From Flavobacteriales bacterium (lineage in GTDB: Bacteria; Bacteroidota; Bacteroidia; Flavobacteriales; Crocinitomicaceae): a DNA stretch of 5,443 nucleotides. Position 1 is the stretch's first letter. Each line of letters begins with the position of its first letter. This document shows positions 1-4,613 of the stretch, piece by piece. Under the pieces are notes generated by a model that was not told the DNA's origin, ran no database searches, and saw only the letters and a list, made by a program, of their open reading frames with translations. The position numbers and the translations under genes are program-made. The stretch covers positions 1 through 5,443 of the forward strand of contig CANCEQ010000221.1 in the NCBI GenBank assembly GCA_947375085.1, in the 5' to 3' direction.

Positions 1-108
1 AGCTGTTAGTTCACCACGTTCAATTGATTGAACAATCTGCAGTTTGAAGGACATTGAATAGTCTTTCTGTGTACGTTTTTGATAAACGTTTTTTTCTTCT
101 TCTTTCAT
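1..108 (-). CDS. IS3-family transposase OrfA, N-terminal 36 codons (partial)
   Basis: Reading from the ATG at 106-108 leftward gives a lysine/glutamate-rich start (MKEEEKNVYQKRTQKDYSMS) followed by FKLQIVQSIERGEL. That second stretch is the first helix of the helix-turn-helix of IS3-family OrfA proteins, which bind the terminal repeats of their element. OrfA normally runs about 90-170 residues and is joined to the DDE integrase OrfB by -1 frameshifting; all of that lies left of the window. The ATG is the only sensible start and sits about 40 nt inside the predicted IS end, the usual spacing. Family assignment is from recognition of the N-terminus; the subgroup is not determined. Confidence 0.75.
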   Translation of the reverse strand, partial: MKEEEKNVYQKRTQKDYSMSFKLQIVQSIERGELTA

Positions 109-147
109 AACGTTATTTTTTGTGTAACGCTATTTCAGGACTAGACA
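1..147 (-). mobile_element. End of an IS3-family insertion sequence (partial, continues left)
   Basis: The minus strand from 147 begins TGTCTAGTCCTGAAATAG and leads within about 40 nt to a transposase OrfA start. A terminal TG dinucleotide and a short leader before orfA are typical of IS3-family left ends, and this terminal sequence resembles IS3 elements I remember from flavobacteria. The boundary at 147 is inferred from the TG end. The other inverted repeat and the target duplication (probably 3-4 bp, beginning at 148) lie outside the window, so intactness cannot be judged. Confidence 0.7.
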
Positions 148-156
148 TTGATAATT

Positions 157-193
157 AAAAAAAGCTACTTCATTCGAAGTAGCTTTTTTTTTT
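157..193. terminator. Bidirectional rho-independent terminator
   Basis: An 8-bp perfect stem, GCTACTTC (164-171) with GAAGTAGC (176-183), encloses the loop ATTC. It is flanked by seven A on the left and ten T on the right, so it can work in both directions. On the minus strand it lies about 40 nt after the stop of the VOC gene and most likely ends that transcript. It also insulates the VOC gene from the neighbouring insertion sequence. Confidence 0.85.
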
Positions 194-229
194 ACCCAAA
201 ATTATCCATTCCTAATTATCAATTGATAA

Positions 230-652
230 TCATGCCTTTTTTAATGTTTCAATATCAAATTTTGTCATTTGCATAAATGCTTTAATCACTCTAGGTGCTT
301 TTTCTTGATCGGACATAAGCTCACCTAAAATTGTTGGAACTACCTGCCAAGACACACCAAATTTATCATCCAACCATCCACATTGATTATACTTCCCTCC
401 TGCTCCTAATTTTTCCCAATAATGATCTATTTCTTCTTGTGTATCACATTGAATAACAAAAGACGTTGCAGGAGAAAATTGATACATTGGTCCACCATTT
501 AAAGCCATAAACTTTTTGCCATTCAACTCAAAGTTCACCACCATAGGGTTTTCAGAGGTTATTTTGGCATCTTTAAAGATTGAACAGTAATAATCTGCAG
601 CTTCTTTAGCTTTTTGATCAAACCACAAACACGGATATATTTCTTTTGACAT
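230..652 (-). CDS. VOC-family protein, PhnB-like (3-demethylubiquinone methyltransferase-like fold)
   Basis: This 140-residue protein is full length for the PhnB-like branch of the vicinal oxygen chelate (glyoxalase/bleomycin-resistance) superfamily. Diagnostic stretches are YPCLWFDQKAKEAADYY near the N-terminus, FMALNGGP at 48-55, FSPATSFVIQC at 59-69 and the signature CGWLDDKFGVSWQVVP at 91-106, followed by the typical C-terminal helix with MQMTKFDI. Members are soluble cytoplasmic proteins built from paired beta-alpha-beta-beta-beta units. Many are annotated as 3-demethylubiquinone-9 3-methyltransferases, but the fold is not that of a methyltransferase and the substrate is generally unknown; I do not assign one. 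The gene is monocistronic: its own terminator lies downstream, and the divergent unit at 748-849 lies upstream. The ATG at 650-652 has no clear Shine-Dalgarno sequence, as is usual in Bacteroidota. Confidence 0.9.
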   Translation of the reverse strand: MSKEIYPCLWFDQKAKEAADYYCSIFKDAKITSENPMVVNFELNGKKFMALNGGPMYQFSPATSFVIQCDTQEEIDHYWEKLGAGGKYNQCGWLDDKFGVSWQVVPTILGELMSDQEKAPRVIKAFMQMTKFDIETLKKA

Positions 653-747
653 AACTTACATTTTCAACAATATTACAAGTATCTACCTTAAAAATAGCCA
701 CCACAGTAAATAGTTTTCAACAATTAACAAAAAACTACTTATTTTTT

Positions 748-778
748 TTGGAAAAAAGAAACAACTGATTTATCTTTG
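748..778 (+). promoter_or_regulatory. Bacteroidota-type promoter (TTG / TATCTTTG)
   Basis: TTG at 748-750 is separated by 20 nt from TATCTTTG at 771-778, which matches the Bacteroidota -7 consensus TAnnTTTG exactly with near-ideal spacing from the -33 TTG. Transcription would begin around 783-786 on the plus strand. No coding sequence follows, only a short stretch ending in a strong terminator. Confidence 0.7.
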
Positions 779-784
779 TTTCGA

Positions 785-849
785 TTTAGGTGGTTAGGTT
801 AGGTTGATTTAAGAAAGCGATGGGACGCCCGTTCCGTCGCTTTTTTTTT
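785..849 (+). ncRNA. Predicted small RNA with intrinsic terminator (possibly Flavo-1 type)
   Basis: The promoter at 748-778 and the terminator at 814-849 define a transcript of about 65 nt with no usable reading frame. The 5' half, about 785-813, is single-stranded-looking and carries the repeated pattern GGTGGTTAGGTTAGGTTG. The 3' half is the terminator hairpin. The layout and the hairpin resemble, from memory, the Flavo-1 RNA motif reported in flavobacteria; I cannot confirm this without a covariance-model search. The 5' end is estimated from the -7 element. The only neighbours are the divergent VOC gene and a convergent membrane-protein gene. This is not a leader, because nothing on the plus strand follows it. 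Confidence 0.6.
814..849 (+). terminator. Strong rho-independent terminator of the small RNA
   Basis: The arms AAGCGATGGGAC (815-826) and GTTCCGTCGCTT (831-842) pair over 12 bp, including two G-T wobbles, around the loop GCCC. A further A-T pair (814/843) extends the stem. Nine T follow at 841-849. The minus-strand side has only a broken T tract, so the hairpin is oriented for plus-strand transcription. It may weakly help terminate the convergent gene ending at 863. Confidence 0.85.
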
Positions 850-862
850 GTAATCAATTTTC

Positions 863-1429
863 CTATGGAGTTTTAATCAATTTTGCATTTCCCACTTTAC
901 TTTCAGCGAGTAAAAACATATCCATAAAAAGTTGTTTGTCGTTTTCATTGCTGATTTTTACGTAATATCTTTTACTATTGATATCAAAACAATCCAATTG
1001 TTGTTCATCCAATATTTTACGAAAATTCCACTTCAAATTTCTATACCTTGCCTTTCCAGTTCGAAAAGTATATTTTCCTATTTTAAATTTCCAATAAAAA
1101 TCGCCTCTATAAAATTGTCTATAACTTTCTATTTGTTCCCAATTGATTGTAAAATCTGATTTTCCACCTGTAAACTTAATTCCATCATCATCAAATTGAA
1201 GCTTTCCGCTTGGAACATATCTAAACTTTGAGAAGAACTGAATAAAAAAACGAAGTTCTAGAATAAAAATTAGACTTGTGATATAAAACCAAAATTTCTC
1301 TTCATGATCTCTCAATAAAAAATAAAGTACATAAGTTACAATGAATAAGAAAAAGGCAAAAGGAATGATAATTAATAATAACCAAGGTCGATTTTTGAAC
1401 TCTATGCAATTAAGTGTTTTTGATGTCAT
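863..1429 (-). CDS. Two-helix membrane protein with PH-like domain, function unknown
   Basis: The predicted protein has 188 residues. Hydrophobic segments at about 16-39 and 46-66 form a membrane hairpin separated by the charged turn RDHEEKF. The rest is soluble and probably cytoplasmic. Residues 75-125 (GKLQFDDDGIKF, TINWEQIESYRQFYR, WKFKIGKYTFRTGK) show short alternating strands like those of bacterial PH-like domains attached to paired membrane helices. A polar helical tail with KRYYVKISNENDKQLFMDMF follows. No catalytic motif is visible and no specific function is assigned. The ATG at 1427-1429 directly precedes the first helix. On the minus strand the gene lies downstream of a terminator and a tRNA remnant, so it was probably the chromosomal neighbour of the tRNA before integration. 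The plus-strand frame at 932-1159 inside it is a shadow. Confidence 0.7.
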   Translation of the reverse strand: MTSKTLNCIEFKNRPWLLLIIIPFAFFLFIVTYVLYFLLRDHEEKFWFYITSLIFILELRFFIQFFSKFRYVPSGKLQFDDDGIKFTGGKSDFTINWEQIESYRQFYRGDFYWKFKIGKYTFRTGKARYRNLKWNFRKILDEQQLDCFDINSKRYYVKISNENDKQLFMDMFLLAESKVGNAKLIKTP

Positions 1430-1470
1430 ATTAAATCAAAAAAAAATAATTTTTAATATAAAATAAAAAA

Positions 1471-1500
1471 GCCTTATAGAAAATCTATAAGGCTTTTGTT
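1471..1500. terminator. Terminator hairpin next to the tRNA remnant
   Basis: A perfect 10-bp stem, GCCTTATAGA (1471-1480) with TCTATAAGGC (1484-1493), closes on the loop AAA. The minus-strand side continues with six T (complement of 1465-1470), and the plus side has TTTTGTT. The hairpin begins a few nucleotides past the tRNA 3' end on the minus strand, so its original role was probably termination of the tRNA transcript. It now lies just outside the left end of the integrated element. Confidence 0.8.
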
Positions 1501-1501
1501 G

Positions 1502-1517
1502 TGATCCCGCTGGGATT
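1502..1517 (-). repeat. tRNA 3'-end fragment, presumed attL of the integrated element
   Basis: Read on the minus strand this is AAT (end of the T loop), CCCAG (T-stem 3' strand), CGGGATC (acceptor 3' strand) and A (discriminator); CCA is not encoded. A terminator follows directly, as after a real tRNA. Upstream of AAT the sequence reads TTAT instead of the invariant TTCG of a T loop, and no matching T-stem 5' strand, anticodon arm or GATCCCG 5' acceptor strand occurs in the next 85 nt. The fragment is therefore a partial copy. With a tyrosine recombinase gene 134 bp away pointing rightward, it is best read as an integration scar in a tRNA gene whose restored copy lies at the other end. tRNA identity is not determined. 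Confidence 0.75.
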
Positions 1518-1599
1518 ATAAAGTTTAGCAGAGGTTTACGGTATCTTACTAAATATCAGTCTGAATAGTAGTATATTGAGAAAAATAATTTAAATAAAG

Positions 1600-1632
1600 T
1601 TAGCATAAGTTAAATGGAATAAACTATATTTG
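1600..1632 (+). promoter_or_regulatory. Promoter of the recombinase gene
   Basis: TATATTTG at 1625-1632 matches the Bacteroidota -7 consensus TAnnTTTG exactly. TTAG at 1600-1603 is a one-mismatch -33 element 21 nt upstream. Transcription would start near 1638, leaving a leader of about a dozen nucleotides before the ATG at 1651. The -7 element overlaps the first copy of a direct repeat (1628-1637). Confidence 0.55.
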
Positions 1633-1649
1633 TCAGTAAATTTGTCAGT
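1628..1649 (+). repeat. Tandem 10-bp direct repeat ATTTGTCAGT at the recombinase start
   Basis: ATTTGTCAGT occurs at 1628-1637 and again at 1640-1649, separated by AA (12-bp period), and ends 1 nt before the ATG. The first copy overlaps the -7 element, so a protein binding here would control recombinase expression. Autoregulation by the recombinase or control by one of the element's HTH proteins is possible. Confidence 0.6.
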
Positions 1650-1650
1650 T

Positions 1651-2943
1651 ATGGTGTACACTTCATTTTATTTAAATTCTCCTAAAGCAAAATCTAAAAG
1701 TCCAATCTATATCTCAATTTCTTTTAATGGAAAAAGAGTAAGGTTTCCTTCAAGTGAATCCTTCTTAATAAATCATTGTAATTCTCGGATGCCTTCATCA
1801 TCAAAAAATAATAAACGTAAACCTAATTTTTTAATAAGTGGTATGCCGTTTTATTTAGAATACAAAAAGATATTGTCGGATATAATTGATAGAATAGAAC
1901 TTATAGAAATAAAATTACGAAGAGAAAATATTGAATATGATGTTCACACCATTAAAGATAAATATATTTCTCAACATATTAAAAAAATAGAAGTAAATCA
2001 GATTGATTTCTATAGTGCATATGATATATTCTATAATTTTCACAAAAATAATTGGCGTGATGGAAGGCAAGTTCACTTTATACAACTTAAAAATAAATTA
2101 ATTGAATTTGAGAAACAGTTCGGAACAATTACTCTTTCTAACTTCAATTTGGAAACATATCGTTTGTTTAGAGATGAGTTTTTAATTCAAACACATAAAC
2201 TTCAAAATAATTCAGCAAATAATGTTGTGAAAAGATTAAGGCAATTTCTTAATTATGGTAAAAAACAAGAAGATTGGGGAATGTTAAAATTAGATTACAA
2301 CGAAGTGAAAACTCTTAAAGAAGCAGAAGTCTTTAAAATAGCACTTAAAAAAGATGAAATTAAAAATATTATAAAACTTGATTTGAGTGAGGATAAAAAA
2401 ATGGAAAGCATAAGAGACCTCTTCTTACTTGAAGTGTTCACAGGGCAGAGGTATTCAGACGTTGATAAAATATTAGATGAGAGTAATATAAACGGAAGGA
2501 AGATTTGTTTAATTCAAAAAAAGAATGGAAATAAAGCAGAGATTCCATTATATGACGATTTAACACTTTTGTTAGAGAAATTTAAAACTAAATATCCTAA
2601 TGGATTTCCAAAATATGAATTGACAACCTTTAATTTAGAAATTAAAAAAATCGGCAAACTTGCAGGAATTACTCAAAAACATAATTGGGAAGAAATGAGA
2701 GGTAAAAAAATTACAAACGTAAGCGATTTTAGATATAATTTAATTGCAAGTCATACGGGACGCAGAACTTTTTGCACAAGGATGATTAGTGAAAAAGTTG
2801 ATAGAAAAATGATTATGTCAATTTCAGGTCATATAAGTTCTATTGAGTTTGAAAAATATATTCGAGTTGACGATTTAGAGTATGAATTTAATTTTGATTC
2901 AATTTATGAAGATGAAATTAATAAAATGAGTAATGAAAACTAA
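1651..2943 (+). CDS. Tyrosine recombinase / integrase of a Bacteroidota integrative element
   Basis: The 430-residue protein has the three-part layout of integrases from Bacteroidota mobile elements: an N-terminal arm-DNA-binding region (YTSFYLNSPKAKSKSPIYISI), a SAM-like core-binding domain at about 119-212, and a C-terminal catalytic domain. All catalytic residues are visible: R267 (FTGQRYSD), K290/K291 (IQKKNG), H368 and R371 (HTGRR), H394 (SGH) and the nucleophile Y403 (KYIRV). It should form a covalent 3'-phosphotyrosine link and recombine attP with the tRNA site, and excise the element with a helper. A frame extends upstream to TTG at 1630, but that codon lies within the promoter -7 element, so ATG 1651 is preferred. 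The stop codon overlaps the next gene by 11 bp, implying translational coupling. The gene is apparently intact. Confidence 0.93.
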   Translation: MVYTSFYLNSPKAKSKSPIYISISFNGKRVRFPSSESFLINHCNSRMPSSSKNNKRKPNFLISGMPFYLEYKKILSDIIDRIELIEIKLRRENIEYDVHTIKDKYISQHIKKIEVNQIDFYSAYDIFYNFHKNNWRDGRQVHFIQLKNKLIEFEKQFGTITLSNFNLETYRLFRDEFLIQTHKLQNNSANNVVKRLRQFLNYGKKQEDWGMLKLDYNEVKTLKEAEVFKIALKKDEIKNIIKLDLSEDKKMESIRDLFLLEVFTGQRYSDVDKILDESNINGRKICLIQKKNGNKAEIPLYDDLTLLLEKFKTKYPNGFPKYELTTFNLEIKKIGKLAGITQKHNWEEMRGKKITNVSDFRYNLIASHTGRRTFCTRMISEKVDRKMIMSISGHISSIEFEKYIRVDDLEYEFNFDSIYEDEINKMSNEN

Positions 2944-3988
2944 AGTTCAACTTTACGATGAATTAAATAATTTTTTTAGTTCGGGGCAAAATCTTTTAAG
3001 ACACATTAATTTAGAAAGTTTTTATGTTGCAAAAGAGTTAATAGATGAAATAAATAATGATTCAACATTAAGTGAAGAGTTAAAATCACTTTTGAAGTTT
3101 CAACTTTACATAGAGCAGTTCAATAATAGAGTAATTGGCTACTTGAATAATATAAGATTGATAATTTTTGATAAAATTGATAATCCTTTTGAGGTAAAAA
3201 AGAAATGTGATTTCCTTTATAAGGAAAACCAAGATTTATATTATTTATTTAAGAGAATAAATCCAAAATATAATGAAGTAAACATAGAATTTAATAAAGA
3301 AAATTTGGAATTTTTATTGCTTAAAAATAATTTTCAAAAAACACCATTAACAAGAGATAGTGTTGAACCTAAATTCAATTTAAAAACAGAATATTTAGAT
3401 AAACAGAAATTTGACGAATCAAAAATTGATGACTATGCTAAAAAATTAATTCAAATATTCGCTTTCAATATATACACTGAAATAGCCAATTTAAACGCTG
3501 AAATTTGCAAAAATAATGGAACAGAATTAAGTCTATATTATACATTAGATAAAGTTGGTGACTTTGTTGTATTATCACCCATCTCAACGAAGCCTATAGC
3601 CACTAATATCATAAAACTAAAACCTGAATTACTAATCGATATTTGGGAGTTGGATAATGATGGAAATAAAGAATACTATAATGAAGTTATAGAAAAATTA
3701 CAAGATTTTTCTGATTCGATTGACCATTCATTCGTCAAACAAGTAAATGGTAAATTATATTGGAGTAATTATCCAATTAAAGGGCATATTTCATATTTAG
3801 CAGGATTTCTTCATACCTGTATAGAAAAGAAATGGATAAAAGATTACAGTGCTTCTGTATTTAGAAAAATCGCAATAAACACTTTTAATTTTGAAAGTAT
3901 TGACAAAGGAAAATTAACCAATCTTTCAATTTTCAATGAAGAAAAATATTGTAAACCGTTTGTTTTCATAAAAGAAAACACAAAGTAA
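2933..3988 (+). CDS. Unknown protein coupled to the integrase gene
   Basis: I do not recognise this 351-residue protein. It is soluble with no signal peptide or membrane segment, is rich in Lys, Asn, Ile and Phe, and is mostly helical in its first 130 residues. The middle, about 160-240, includes the strand-like stretch GDFVVLSPIS. The end has LYWSNYPIKGHISYLAGFLH at 275-294, followed by WIKDYSASVFRKIAINTFNF and KLTNLSIF. A pattern of W, a helix, a charged W/I segment and a final helix recurs at the C-terminus of RteC-like and other uncharacterised Bacteroidota mobile-element proteins, but the resemblance is loose. Its ATG lies inside the integrase gene (11-bp overlap), and both share a terminator, so it is probably co-expressed and may assist recombination, regulate it, or be element cargo. 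Confidence 0.75.
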   Translation: MKTKVQLYDELNNFFSSGQNLLRHINLESFYVAKELIDEINNDSTLSEELKSLLKFQLYIEQFNNRVIGYLNNIRLIIFDKIDNPFEVKKKCDFLYKENQDLYYLFKRINPKYNEVNIEFNKENLEFLLLKNNFQKTPLTRDSVEPKFNLKTEYLDKQKFDESKIDDYAKKLIQIFAFNIYTEIANLNAEICKNNGTELSLYYTLDKVGDFVVLSPISTKPIATNIIKLKPELLIDIWELDNDGNKEYYNEVIEKLQDFSDSIDHSFVKQVNGKLYWSNYPIKGHISYLAGFLHTCIEKKWIKDYSASVFRKIAINTFNFESIDKGKLTNLSIFNEEKYCKPFVFIKENTK

Positions 3989-3998
3989 TTAATACCAT

Positions 3999-4047
3999 AA
4001 AACCCTCAAAACCTTTGATTTCATCTGTCAATGGTTTTGAGGGTTTT
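3999..4047 (+). terminator. Long-stem terminator ending the integrase module
   Basis: The arms AAAACCCTCAAAACC (3999-4013) and GGTTTTGAGGGTTTT (4033-4047) pair perfectly over 15 bp. A further TTGA/TCAA pairing inside the loop is possible. The T tract at the stem base, followed by CTATTTTAT, supports intrinsic termination. The symmetrical A/T flanks would allow some minus-strand function, but no minus-strand gene ends nearby. It lies 10 nt after the stop at 3988 and separates the integrase pair from the HTH-Rep module. Confidence 0.85.
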
Positions 4048-4067
4048 CTATTTTATACTCTGAAGTA

Positions 4068-4089
4068 AATTAGCATCTAATTAGCGTAA
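4068..4089 (+). repeat. Tandem AATTAGC repeat upstream of the first HTH gene
   Basis: AATTAGCATCT (4068-4078) is followed directly by AATTAGCGTAA (4079-4089), an 11-bp period close to one helical turn. It lies 13-34 nt before the ATG at 4102. The heptamer TTAGCAT also occurs at 1600-1606 in the recombinase promoter. This may be a binding site for an element-encoded HTH protein or integrase, but short AT-rich motifs recur by chance in such DNA. Confidence 0.35.
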
Positions 4090-4101
4090 AATAGAAAAAA
4101 T

Positions 4102-4290
4102 ATGGAAAATCAAGCGAATTTTAGGTTCACACCTATCAAAGAAATTTTCGAGAGAAAATTATGTTCAAAACCTACTTTTTATAAGTATTTAAAGTTAGGA
4201 CGTTACTCAATTTACAAATTCGGAAGCAGGTCATACGTTGACTTGGATGAATTTGAAAATTCATTCATCAAAATACATCTTAAAGTTTAG
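4102..4290 (+). CDS. Small winged-HTH protein, excisionase/MerR-like
   Basis: At 62 residues this is the size of recombination directionality factors. Residues 11-32 (PIKEIFERKLCSKPTFYKYLKL) form the two helices of a MerR/excisionase-type HTH, with the recognition helix starting at SKPTFYKYL. Residues 37-52 (IYKFGSRSYVDLDEFE) form the wing and closing helix seen in HTH_17-type proteins. Proteins like this in Bacteroidota integrative elements bind near att sites and favour excision, or regulate the downstream operon. The ATG at 4102 follows an A-rich stretch with no Shine-Dalgarno sequence, and the terminator at 3999-4047 means it needs its own promoter, which I could not identify confidently. 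Xis and regulator roles cannot be told apart from sequence. Confidence 0.75.
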   Translation: MENQANFRFTPIKEIFERKLCSKPTFYKYLKLGRYSIYKFGSRSYVDLDEFENSFIKIHLKV

Positions 4291-4298
4291 TTATTAAT

Positions 4299-4332
4299 AT
4301 GTTACAAAGGGTTATTTAAACCTTTGTAACAT
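4299..4332. repeat. 12-bp inverted repeat between the two HTH genes
   Basis: ATGTTACAAAGG (4299-4310) pairs perfectly with CCTTTGTAACAT (4321-4332) around GTTATTTAAA; TT/AA inside could add two more pairs after one mismatch. No T tract follows: the next bases are TAAATTTCCCCCT, running into the ATG at 4346. Termination is therefore only weakly supported. It could be a dimeric operator, a hairpin controlling translation of the next gene, or a structured origin for the HUH protein encoded downstream. Confidence 0.7.
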
Positions 4333-4345
4333 TAAATTTCCCCCT

Positions 4346-4612
4346 ATGCAGAACGAATTTACAGAAGTAAATAGACTAAAATCGATTGCTCAAACCCTCG
4401 AAAGAACTATTGATAAATTAAATCTAAAGACTATTGAGGTTGGTGGTTACATCAATCAAGATACTTTATGTCGTTTTCTTAATTACTCAAGAGATAGAGT
4501 AAGAAGGTTAGAGAAAGAAGGTTTATTGAAATCAGAGGTTTTCTTACATAGAAAATTTTATAAGGTAGTAGATGTAATTAAACTAATTGAAAATAACACT
4601 AAAAAACAATAA
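4346..4612 (+). CDS. Small HTH DNA-binding protein (MerR-like) preceding the Rep gene
   Basis: The 88-residue protein starts with an amphipathic helix at about 5-29 (FTEVNRLKSIAQTLERTIDKL), plausibly a dimerisation coil. A winged HTH follows: GGYINQDTLCRFLNYSRDRV at 33-52 with recognition helix SRDRVRRLEKEGLL, then wing and closing strand VFLHRKFYKVVDVIKLIE at 65-82. It resembles the excisionase/MerR-like proteins next to replication or mobilisation genes in Bacteroidota elements. The ATG at 4346 follows a run of five C, which is unusual here and offers no Shine-Dalgarno pairing. Its stop lies 1 nt before the next ATG, so the two are almost certainly translated together. It may control Rep or recruit it to the origin; which of these is not determined. 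Confidence 0.75.
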   Translation: MQNEFTEVNRLKSIAQTLERTIDKLNLKTIEVGGYINQDTLCRFLNYSRDRVRRLEKEGLLKSEVFLHRKFYKVVDVIKLIENNTKKQ

Positions 4613-4613
4613 G

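Noticed and set aside
653..747. A promoter for the minus-strand VOC gene
   Set aside because: The best minus-strand candidate, TATTGTTG (complement of 665-672), has one mismatch to TAnnTTTG and lacks a TTG at the right distance, so it is too weak to list.
789..806. GGTTA repeats as a telomere-like or CRISPR-like array
   Set aside because: Only two to three imperfect units are present, all inside the predicted small RNA transcript. There are no spacers and no longer array.
932..1159. Plus-strand open frame of 75 codons
   Set aside because: It lies entirely inside the minus-strand membrane-protein gene and reads as antisense low-complexity hydrophobic sequence with no domain, so it is a shadow frame.
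1500..1600. A complete tRNA gene on the minus strand
   Set aside because: Only the T-stem 3' strand and acceptor 3' strand are present. No T-loop TTCG, anticodon arm or GATCCCG partner is found upstream.
1630..1650. Recombinase starting at TTG 1630
   Set aside because: That codon overlaps the consensus -7 element TATATTTG (1625-1632), so the transcript should start after it. ATG 1651 keeps the arm-binding domain essentially complete.
4290..4345. Inverted repeat as a standard intrinsic terminator of the first HTH gene
   Set aside because: The stem is good, but TAAATTTCCCCC follows instead of a T tract, so it is listed as an inverted repeat of open function.
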